Part shown: one piece after another, positions 1 through 6,900 of the stretch
Position numbering within the stretch: the stretch's first letter is position 1
Layout: each line of letters begins with the position of its first letter
Source: Flavobacteriales bacterium
Lineage (GTDB): Bacteria; Bacteroidota; Bacteroidia; Flavobacteriales_F; PHOS-HE28
NCBI GenBank assembly: GCA_020437875.1
Contig: JAGQVR010000123.1
Span: 1 to 6,900 of the forward strand
Reading direction: 5' to 3'
DNA length: 6,900 nt
Notes under the pieces: model-generated
Told to the model about the DNA's origin: nothing
Database searches by the model: none
The model's input: only the letters and a program-made list of their open reading frames with translations
Translations under genes and position numbers: made by a program

Positions 1-249
1 CATCTCGGACAATTCATCCTGGAGCTTGGTCATGCGCGTTTCGAGACCGGCCACCTCATCCTCCAGATCCTGCACCTCGAGCGGCAGTTCGCCGCGCTGG
101 ATGCGGATCTTGTCCAACTGTGAATCGATGTCCTGCAGGCGGTACAGTTCGACGAGTTTCTCGGCTACGGTGACATCGGCTTTCGATGCGGCAGCGCCCT
201 TGGTGGTCTTCACTTCCTTCTCCGGAGCCTTCACGTCGCTCTTCGCCAT
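1..249 (-). CDS. C4-type zinc-ribbon coiled-coil protein (DUF164-like), N-terminal 83 residues, cut by the window edge
   Basis: The sequence shows an ATG at 249 and an open frame running off the left edge, giving 83 residues. Residues 1-28 are a Lys/Ala/Thr-rich, low-complexity lead (MAKSDVKAPEKEVKTTKG and on). From about residue 29 a helical, coiled-coil-like stretch begins, with VELYRLQDIDSQLDKIR, then ELPLEVQDLEDEVAGLE. The LQxIDxxLDxI....LP.EV..LE pattern is typical of the N-terminal coiled coil of bacterial DUF164/zf-RING_7 proteins, which end in a four-cysteine zinc ribbon. That ribbon would lie outside this window, so it is inferred and not seen. The family has no firmly established biochemical role; nucleic-acid or protein binding is usually suggested. 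The gene starts 3 bp after the stop of the Nif3-like gene and is surely in its operon; from memory this pairing is common in Bacteroidota. No Shine-Dalgarno is visible, so translation probably depends on coupling to the upstream gene. Confidence 0.8.
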   Translation of the reverse strand, partial: MAKSDVKAPEKEVKTTKGAAASKADVTVAEKLVELYRLQDIDSQLDKIRIQRGELPLEVQDLEDEVAGLETRMTKLQDELSEM

Positions 250-252
250 GGG

Positions 253-1347
253 TCAAGAATGGTATATGGGATCCGTGACCATTCCGGTCAAACGGACGGC
301 AAAAGTAGGGAAAAGTTCCCCTAACCTGCGCTGGATCAGGTTCATGGTGTACTGTTCGCTCCCATAGTGCCCGATATCAGCCAATAGCAGGCGCCCATCG
401 GCCTCGAAGAACTCATGGTACTTGATGTCGCCGGTGAGGTAGGCATCGGCCCCTGCCGCTTTGGCCTTCCCGATGAGGAAAGCCCCTGAGCCTCCGCACC
501 ATGCGACCCGCTGGACGGGTTTCCCCAACACCTGCGTGTGCCGGACCACCTTCAGGCCGAAGACATCCTTCAACATGACCATGAAGTCCCTCTCCTCCAG
601 CGGCTTATCCAACTCGCCGATCATGCCGGACCCGATGCCTTGATGGGTATTGGCCAAGGGGACCAGATCGTAAGCCACCTCCTCGTAAGGATGGGCCGAG
701 CGCATGGCTGCCAGGATCGCACCCTCCTTTTGCAAGGAATAGATGAACTCCAAGCGAAACTCGGAGACCAACTCCCGGGTTCCCTGTACACCCAAGAATG
801 GGTTGCTTCCTGGCCCGGGACGAAAAGTGCCCATGCCACCCACGGTGAAGCTGCACTCATCGTAGGCGCTGATATGCCCCCCTCCCGCCTCGAACACGGC
901 ATTACGCACGGCATCGGCATGGTCGATGGGAACGAAGACCACGAGTTTCCTCAATTGACCAGCCTTGGGTGCCAGGATCCGCGGCGACCTCACCCCCAAC
1001 CTCGCTCCGATCTCCGCGTTCACACCGGTGGCAACGTTGTCCAGATTGGTGTGGATGGCATAGAGGGCGATGCCATGCCTGATGGCCGCCAGGATGGTGC
1101 GCTCCACGGGCCCGTTGCCCGAAAGGCTCTTCAGGCCCCGGAAGATGACCGGATGGTGGCTGATGATGAGGCCGCAGCCCGTCCGTGCCGCCTCCTGCAC
1201 CACGGCTTCCGTACAATCCAGGCATACCAACGCGGCATTCACCTCCGTTCCAGGATCGCCGACCTGCAGGCCGGAATTGTCGTAATCCTCCTGAAGGGAC
1301 CTTGGAGCCCACGCTTCGAGGCCCGCCATGATGTCTTTGATGCGCAT
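253..1347 (-). CDS. Nif3-like dinuclear metal center hexameric protein (GTP cyclohydrolase I type 2 / YqfO family)
   Basis: A 364-residue protein of the NIF3/YqfO family, at the usual length for the long form that carries a PII/CutA-like insert. Visible N-terminal motifs are DYDNSGLQVGD (21-31), the metal ligands SHHP (H64, H65) and HTNLDN with D103. The C-terminal half has TGDIKYHEF (305-313) and DIGHYGSEQY (324-333), with H327 and E331 completing the expected dinuclear site. Residues about 132-235 form the insert, including AHPYEEVAYDL (218-228), the signature of the PII-like domain. Known homologues are toroidal hexamers binding two metal ions; the physiological reaction is unsettled and the 'GTP cyclohydrolase' label is weak. 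The frame can be extended to a TTG at 1374 (nine more residues, MPQRYSWRK), but the family begins at MRIKDI, so the ATG at 1347 was chosen. It is divergent from lpxK across 35 bp and sits 3 bp upstream of the zinc-ribbon gene. Confidence 0.93.
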   Translation of the reverse strand: MRIKDIMAGLEAWAPRSLQEDYDNSGLQVGDPGTEVNAALVCLDCTEAVVQEAARTGCGLIISHHPVIFRGLKSLSGNGPVERTILAAIRHGIALYAIHTNLDNVATGVNAEIGARLGVRSPRILAPKAGQLRKLVVFVPIDHADAVRNAVFEAGGGHISAYDECSFTVGGMGTFRPGPGSNPFLGVQGTRELVSEFRLEFIYSLQKEGAILAAMRSAHPYEEVAYDLVPLANTHQGIGSGMIGELDKPLEERDFMVMLKDVFGLKVVRHTQVLGKPVQRVAWCGGSGAFLIGKAKAAGADAYLTGDIKYHEFFEADGRLLLADIGHYGSEQYTMNLIQRRLGELFPTFAVRLTGMVTDPIYHS

Positions 1348-1368
1348 CTTTCGCCAGGAATATCGTTG
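1336..1368 (+). promoter_or_regulatory. Possible Bacteroidota-type promoter for the lpxK-led gene chain
   Basis: TTTG at 1336-1339 is followed after 21 nt by TATCGTTG at 1361-1368. The second box matches 7 of 8 positions of the Bacteroidota -7 consensus TAnnTTTG, and the first matches the -33 TTTG box; the spacing is close to the known range. The -7-like box ends 14 bp before the lpxK ATG, so the leader would be very short or leaderless. The -33-like box lies inside the first codons of the divergent Nif3-like gene. This is motif matching by eye, with no transcript evidence. Confidence 0.33.
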
Positions 1369-1370
1369 AG

Positions 1371-1378
1371 GCAAAGTA
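1371..1378 (-). promoter_or_regulatory. Possible -7-like element for the leftward nif3-like/zinc-ribbon operon
   Basis: Read leftward, this is TACTTTGC, which resembles the Bacteroidota -7 element TAnnTTTG with one spacer base missing. It ends 23 bp before the chosen nif3-like ATG at 1347, a sensible distance. No convincing TTTG or TTG box is seen about 20 nt upstream of it, so the call is weak. If real, it would sit back to back with the rightward promoter in the 35-bp gap. Confidence 0.22.
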
Positions 1379-1382
1379 CGCG

Positions 1383-2444
1383 ATGCTGCTCCGAAGGATC
1401 CTTCTGTCGCCCTTTACCGCGCTGTACGGTGTCGTTCTCCATATCCGCCACGCCCTTTACGACGTCGGCCTCGTGAAGAGCACCCGGCCGACCGTACCCA
1501 CGATCGCCATCGGCAACCTCGCCCTGGGTGGAACGGGCAAGACCCCGATGATGGAACTCGTGCTGAGGACCTTGGAGGATGCCGCACCCATCGCAACGCT
1601 GAGCCGGGGCTACGGCAGGAGCACCCATTCCATCCATGAAGTGCATGCAGAAGACGATGCCGCACGCAGCGGGGATGAGCCTGTGCAGGTGAAACGGAAG
1701 TTCCCATCGGTGCGGGTATTCGTGGGTGCCGACCGGGTGCGAGGCATCGCGCGGATCCAAGCGGAAGTACCACAACTGAATGCTGTTGTCCTCGATGACG
1801 CCCTGCAGCATCGCCGCTTGAACGCGGGCTTGAACATCCTGCTCACGACAGCCCAACGACCGTATTGCGATGATGCCTTGATACCAGCTGGTTCATTGCG
1901 CGACGTCCGTTCCAGAGCGCGGGCCGCGCAGCTGGTCGCGGTGACTAAATTCGATGCGCCGCCCGCTCCTTCTGAACAACACGAATGGCGGGACCGGCTG
2001 GGGCTCGGGGCTGAACAGCACTTGTTCTTCGCGGGGATCGAATACCAGGGAGCATTGACCATCGCTGGGGAACCCATTCATGCCATCGGCGGCCAAGGGG
2101 CGAGCGCGCTAGTTCTCACCGGGATCGTCCAGCCCGCACCCTTCGTCAAGCATGTCCGTTCCCTATTCGGCACGATCGAACACATCGCCTTCCCCGACCA
2201 CCACGCTTTCACACCCGCCGATCTGCGCCGCCTGGCGGACGTTTTCAGTAGCTTCGCGGCCGGTCCGAAAACGCTGATCACCACGGAGAAAGATGCCGTC
2301 AGGCTCCGGTCGGTGATCGCCGGAAGTCCGCTCGAAGGACTCCCTCTCGCGGTGATCGGCATGCGGACCGTGATCCTGAACGAACCCGAACGTTTCGCAG
2401 ACCTCATCCGTCATCATGTTGCAACGCATCCAACGCATCGCTGA
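1383..2444 (+). CDS. lpxK: Tetraacyldisaccharide 4'-kinase LpxK
   Basis: A 353-residue protein with the full LpxK motif set. The enzyme phosphorylates the 4' position of the lipid A disaccharide precursor with ATP, on the cytoplasmic face of the inner membrane. The N-terminus (1-30) is hydrophobic with basic residues, fitting the membrane-associated helix of the family. IAIGNLALGGTGKTP (41-55) contains the Walker A loop with K53 and T54. It is followed by LSRGYGR (73-79), GDEPV (97-101), VVLDDALQHRRL (135-146) with the DDxxQH motif, VLTGIVQP (244-251), FPDHHAFTPADL (270-281) and TTEKDAVRL (300-308). Length is normal for Bacteroidota LpxK. The ATG at 1383 gives the expected N-terminus; no Shine-Dalgarno precedes it. 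The last 29 nt overlap the start of the phosphorylase gene and encode a His/Thr-rich tail (VATHPTHR). It leads the rightward gene chain and indicates an outer membrane with lipid A. Confidence 0.95.
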   Translation: MLLRRILLSPFTALYGVVLHIRHALYDVGLVKSTRPTVPTIAIGNLALGGTGKTPMMELVLRTLEDAAPIATLSRGYGRSTHSIHEVHAEDDAARSGDEPVQVKRKFPSVRVFVGADRVRGIARIQAEVPQLNAVVLDDALQHRRLNAGLNILLTTAQRPYCDDALIPAGSLRDVRSRARAAQLVAVTKFDAPPAPSEQHEWRDRLGLGAEQHLFFAGIEYQGALTIAGEPIHAIGGQGASALVLTGIVQPAPFVKHVRSLFGTIEHIAFPDHHAFTPADLRRLADVFSSFAAGPKTLITTEKDAVRLRSVIAGSPLEGLPLAVIGMRTVILNEPERFADLIRHHVATHPTHR

Positions 2445-3225
2445 ACACTTGAAGAAGACCACCGGCTTCGTGCCGGAAACGGGCATCATCCTGGGCACCG
2501 GACTGAGCGGGCTGGGCAAGGAGATCGAGGTGAAGCATGCGATCGCCTACAAGGACATACCGGAGTTCCCGGTGAGCACGGTGGAGGGCCATCCCGGCAA
2601 GTTGCTCTTCGGATACCTCGGTGGCAAGCCGGTGGTGGCCATGCAAGGCCGCTTCCATTTCTACGAAGGCTATGACATGGGCGATGTGGTGCTTCCGGTG
2701 CGCGTCTTCAAGTTCCTCGGCATCAAACGGCTCTTCGTGAGCAATGCCTGTGGCGGCACGAACCCAGCGTTCGAGACAGGCGACCTGATGATCCTGAACG
2801 ACCACATCAACCTGTTCCCGAACCCACTGATCGGAAAGAACATCGATGAGCTCGGTCCGCGCTTCCCCGACATGAGCGAACCGTACGATGACGGCTTCAT
2901 CGCCAAGGCGAAGGAGATCGCGGCGAAGAACGACATCAAGGTGCAGATGGGCTGTTATGTGGGTCTCACCGGCCCCACGCTGGAAACCCCGGCCGAGTAC
3001 CGCTACGTGCGGAACATCGGTGGCGATGCCGTGGGCATGAGCACCGTGCCCGAGGTGATCGCGGCGCGGCACATGGGGATCCCCTGCTTCGCCATGAGCG
3101 TGATCACGGACATGGGCGTGGAAGGCCGCATCGAGAAGACCACGCATGAGATGGTGCAGCGTGTGGCGGAGAAGGCCGAACCGAAGCTCACCCTGATCAT
3201 GCGTGAACTCGTAGCCGCATGCTGA
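2416..3225 (+). CDS. punA: Purine-nucleoside phosphorylase, trimeric (PNP/MTAP, type 2) family
   Basis: A 269-residue enzyme of the trimeric PNP/MTAP family, which cleaves purine (deoxy)ribonucleosides with phosphate to free base and pentose 1-phosphate in the cytoplasm (purine salvage). Active-site elements by analogy with human PNP are: phosphate-binding GTGLSGL with S31; EGHPG with H59; GRFHFYEGY with R79, H81 and Y83; SNACGG (109-114); base-contacting E190 in PTLETPAEYR; and GMSTVPEV with M208 and S209. H244 in KTTHEMV aligns with the 5'-hydroxyl-contacting His. The residue aligning with human Asn243 is D232 (SVITDMG), so 6-aminopurine substrates cannot be excluded and the exact specificity is inferred. 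The start at 2416 is supported because MLQRIQRIAEHLKK matches the usual family N-terminus, despite a 29-nt overlap with lpxK and no Shine-Dalgarno. Its stop overlaps the next gene by 7 nt (ATGCTGA). The symbol punA reflects family membership only. Confidence 0.93.
   Translation: MLQRIQRIAEHLKKTTGFVPETGIILGTGLSGLGKEIEVKHAIAYKDIPEFPVSTVEGHPGKLLFGYLGGKPVVAMQGRFHFYEGYDMGDVVLPVRVFKFLGIKRLFVSNACGGTNPAFETGDLMILNDHINLFPNPLIGKNIDELGPRFPDMSEPYDDGFIAKAKEIAAKNDIKVQMGCYVGLTGPTLETPAEYRYVRNIGGDAVGMSTVPEVIAARHMGIPCFAMSVITDMGVEGRIEKTTHEMVQRVAEKAEPKLTLIMRELVAAC
2422..2439 (+). repeat. Tandem 9-bp direct repeat inside the lpxK/PNP overlap
   Basis: CAACGCATC occurs twice head to tail. In the phosphorylase frame it reads QRI-QRI (residues 3-8). 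In the lpxK frame the same bases contribute to ATHPTHR just before the stop. As the unit is a multiple of three, gain or loss of a copy would keep both frames open. Confidence 0.85.
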
Positions 3226-4597
3226 AGCAGTCGCTCCTCGGACTCGGCGTGCTGGCCACGATACTGCCTGCGGACGCACAGGACAGCCTGAACGTGCATA
3301 AGCTCTTCAACTGGCAGGACGCGAGCCTGCCCATCGGCACCTCGGAGCTGCAGAACAAGTACAATGAGGTGTGGGGCTATGCCGCCAACGGAAGGGAATA
3401 TGCCTTCATCGGCAGCACGCGTGGCATCCACATCCTTGATGTGACGGAACCGACGGCCACCGTATTGGTGGACTACGTGCAGGGCCGCAACAGCGGGGCT
3501 GGCGTGATCCACCGCGACCTGAAGACCCACGCGGACCACCTGTATGCCGTATGCGACCAAGGCACGAGCTCCCTGCAGATCATGGACCTGCATTACCTGC
3601 CGGACTCGGTGCATGTGGTGTATGACAGCAATGCGCTCTTCGCCCGGGCCCACAACATCCAGATCGATACGGTGAACGCGCGCATGTACACCTGTGGGGG
3701 ATCGAACCAGTTCAGCGTGTATTCCATTGCCGATCCTTCAGCACCGGTGCTCCTGGCGGACCTGGAAGCCGACGTTCCCTGGTGGAACTCCCTGATCGGA
3801 TACGTGCATGACTGCTTCGTTCGGGACAACATCGTGTGGACCAATGACCAGAACGCGATGCACGTGGTCGACTTCACCGATCCGCTGGAACCCGTCGTGC
3901 TCGGTGCGCTCACGAGCTACGCCGACCAGGGATACAACCACAGCGGCTGGCTGAACGACGCGGGTACCACCTATGTGATGGCGGATGAGACGCATGGATC
4001 ACCGCTCAAGTTCATCGACGCCACGGATATCGGCGACCTGGACGTGACCAGTTCCGTGAGCACGGGCACCTCCTCGAACGCCATCGTACACAACCCCTTC
4101 TTCAAAGGGAACGTGGCGCACGTGGCCTACTACCACGATGGCTACTGGATCTGGGATGCCACAGACCCGGCGAACCCCGTGGTGATCGGCTACTTCGATA
4201 CGAACCCGTCGCCGAGCCTGCCGAATTACCGAGGTGCCTGGGGTGTGTACCCCTACCTGCCGTCCGGGCATGTGCTGGTGAGCGACATGCAGACCGGCTT
4301 GTGGGTCTTCGACATCGACCAGGCGACGACATGGAAGCCCGATGCGGAGGTCCCGGCCTTTCGGATCGCGCCGACGGTGACCACGGGCCGGGTGAACATC
4401 ACCCCGCTCTCGGAGCCAAGGACCGCCACGCGCATCGAGGTGGTCGCGAGCAATGGCCGGGTCGTGCGTTCGATACGTGGAATGAACAATGGGGGGGTCG
4501 AGCTGGATCTTTCATCCCTCGCCGAAGGACTCTACATCGTTACCGTGAACGACGGCAGCACCAGCCACCACCAGCGCATCATCAAGACCGATCAGCC

Positions 4598-4601
<4 letters not shown>
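3219..4601 (+). CDS. Secreted choice-of-anchor B / LVIVD-repeat protein with a T9SS-like C-terminal sorting domain
   Basis: A 460-residue exported protein. Residues 1-20 are a signal peptide (K3, hydrophobic core LLGLGVLATIL, likely cleavage after ADA). The body carries beta-propeller-like LVIVD repeats, each of the form hydrophobic strand, D, x, T/A, DP, x, P, V, strand. Visible copies are GIHILDVTEPTATVLVDY (69-86), FSVYSIADPSAPVLLADL (165-182), MHVVDFTDPLEPVVLGAL (214-231), LKFIDATDIGDLDV (263-276), YWIWDATDPANPVVIGYF (309-326) and GLWVFDID (360-367). This resembles the choice-of-anchor B family, secreted proteins of unknown function. From about residue 381 the end resembles a type A T9SS sorting domain: FRIAPTVTTGRVNIT, then IEVVASNGRVVRS, then LDLSSLAEGLYIVTV and RIIKT. 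The usual YPNP opening is replaced by RIAP. It should therefore be exported by Sec and then carried across the outer membrane by PorSS. It overlaps PNP by 7 nt and gatB by 4 nt (ATGA). Ligand and function are not known. Confidence 0.85.
4491..4497 (+). repeat. Homopolymeric G7 tract within the sorting-domain coding region
   Basis: Seven consecutive G follow AAT and are read as Gly-Gly-Val (residues 425-427) of the secreted protein. One G fewer would stop translation at TGA 4546-4548. One G more would move the ribosome into the frame used by gatB, which is open from 4301 onward. The tract is short and may have no function, but it is also a likely place for a sequencing or assembly error. Confidence 0.6.
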
Positions 4602-6072
<1,471 letters not shown>

Positions 6073-6076
<4 letters not shown>

Positions 6077-6900
6077 ACCCCATGACACGTCATCTCCTTC
6101 CCTGTATCGCACTACTAGGTCTTGCCGCCTGTGGCAACGTTGGTGGTGGTCGTACCGTGGACATCACGGTGGAAGGCGCCGGCGGGCGCACGATCCATTT
6201 CAACCGCTTCCAAAGCAATCGTCCGGTCGCCGTGGATTCGGTGGAACTTGACGGCGATGGGCACGGTGTGATGCATGTGCCTGCGATGCCGCTGGACTTC
6301 TATCAGCTCACACTCGGCGACGACAAGGTGATCCTCGCGCTGGACAGCAACGAGAGCGTGACCGTGGACGCCTCCCTGGGCATGCTCTCCATGCCGAAGA
6401 AAGTGAGCGGCTCGCCGAACAGCGAAGCCCTGCATGCCTTCTACAAGGACTCACGCGACTTCGACGAACAGCGTGAACAGCTTCGTGCTTCCATGAACAA
6501 TGGAGGCGACACCGCGGTGATCCGGCGGTTCAATGAGCTGAACGCGGCCTTCTACCAGCGCTGCAAGGACTTCGCAGCCGAACATGCCTCCTCCCCCGCC
6601 GCCCTCGCGGCACTGGGCAAACTGGACATGCAGCGGGAGCTTGGCCTCTTCAAGCAGGTACGTGACAGCCTGCGGAAGACCATGCTTCGTTCAAGCTTCT
6701 TCACCATGATGCGTGATCAGGTGGACAGGTTGGAACAGCAGGAGGTGGTCTTGAAGATGCAAGAGGAGGAGATGAAGCGCCTGAGCAACCTGCTGCCCTC
6801 GGGAGGCCCTGCCCCGGAGATCAAGCAGAACACCCCCGACGGCGGCACCTTCGCACTGAGCCAACTACGCGGCAAGGTGGTCCTGATCGACTTCTGGGCG
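6073..6900 (+). CDS. Lipoprotein with DUF4369-like N-terminus and the start of a TlpA/AhpC-TSA thioredoxin fold, cut by the window edge
   Basis: An open frame of 276 codons runs off the right edge without a stop. Residues 1-20 form a lipoprotein signal peptide ending in the lipobox LAAC, with lipidated Cys20. An inner or outer membrane lipoprotein facing the periplasm is expected. Residues about 28-110 are beta-rich (VDITVEGAGGRTIHFNRF, VAVDSVELDGDGHGVMHV), resembling the DUF4369 domain common in Bacteroidota. Residues 115-240 look helical and are rich in Met, Glu, Lys and Arg. From about 247 the start of a thioredoxin-like domain is clear: APEIKQNTPDGGTFALSQL then RGKVVLIDFWA. In TlpA-type proteins the next residues are the WCxxC active site, which lies beyond the window, so thiol-disulfide reductase and peroxiredoxin-like activity cannot be told apart. 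The ATG at 6073 overlaps the gatB stop (ATGA); an in-frame ATG at 6082 (MTRHLLPC) is an alternative start. Probably the fifth gene of the chain. Confidence 0.88.

Noticed and set aside
26..367. 113-codon plus-strand frame opposite the zinc-ribbon gene and the Nif3-like C-terminus
   Set aside because: Ser/Thr-rich mirror frame crossing two real genes; no supporting motif.
1348..1374. TTG start at 1374 extending the Nif3-like protein by nine residues
   Set aside because: The family N-terminus begins at the ATG at 1347 (MRIKDI), and the extension would cover the leftward promoter-like box.
538..1476. 312-codon open frame on the plus strand opposite the Nif3-like gene
   Set aside because: It is a mirror of the conserved Nif3 gene and runs into the start of lpxK; no recognisable domain, signal peptide or start context.
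1239..1856. 205-codon minus-strand frame opposite lpxK, apparently upstream of the Nif3-like gene
   Set aside because: It overlaps lpxK fully and the Nif3-like start out of frame; LpxK motifs account for the coding signal here.
2404..3279. 291-codon open frame on the minus strand opposite PNP
   Set aside because: Antisense shadow of a well-conserved enzyme; His/Arg/Asp-rich low-information translation.
4301..4597. N-terminal extension of GatB by 99 residues
   Set aside because: The extension is the shifted frame of the secreted protein, is Arg/Gly/His-rich and unlike any GatB. The ATG at 4598 matches the family start.

Overview
The window looks like chromosomal DNA from a GC-rich member of the Bacteroidota, possibly an uncultured Flavobacteriales-type lineage. 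Four things point there: a secreted protein with a type IX secretion (T9SS, PorSS)-style C-terminal sorting domain; a DUF4369-like/TlpA-type lipoprotein; a GatB N-terminus of the Bacteroidota type; and no Shine-Dalgarno sequence before any of the starts, which is usual in this phylum. The genus cannot be told from this sequence alone.

Layout: two genes run leftward and five run rightward from a divergent intergenic gap of only 35 bp (1348-1382). Leftward are a Nif3/YqfO-like dinuclear-metal protein (253-1347) and, 3 bp after its stop, the N-terminal part of a coiled-coil C4-type zinc-ribbon protein (249 to beyond the left edge). Rightward are lpxK (1383-2444), a trimeric-type purine nucleoside phosphorylase (2416-3225), a secreted choice-of-anchor-B/LVIVD-repeat protein (3219-4601), gatB (4598-6076) and the start of a thioredoxin-fold lipoprotein (6073 to beyond the right edge).

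The five rightward genes form an unbroken chain in which every start lies inside the end of the previous gene (overlaps of 29, 7, 4 and 4 nt). They are therefore probably one transcript with translational coupling, although the products act in unrelated processes: lipid A synthesis, purine salvage, the cell surface, tRNA-dependent amide-aminoacyl-tRNA synthesis, and envelope redox or peroxide chemistry. The most likely promoter for the chain is a Bacteroidota-style TTTG / TAnnTTTG-like pair overlapping the start of the nif3-like gene.

No RNA gene, mobile element, CRISPR array or gene-free stretch over 300 bases was seen; the window is almost fully coding. No clearly new biological system is visible. 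The points most worth a second look are the 29-nt lpxK/PNP overlap built on a tandem 9-bp repeat, a G7 tract in the secreted protein's sorting domain from which a one-base insertion would lead straight into the gatB frame, and an aspartate at the base-specificity position of the phosphorylase.
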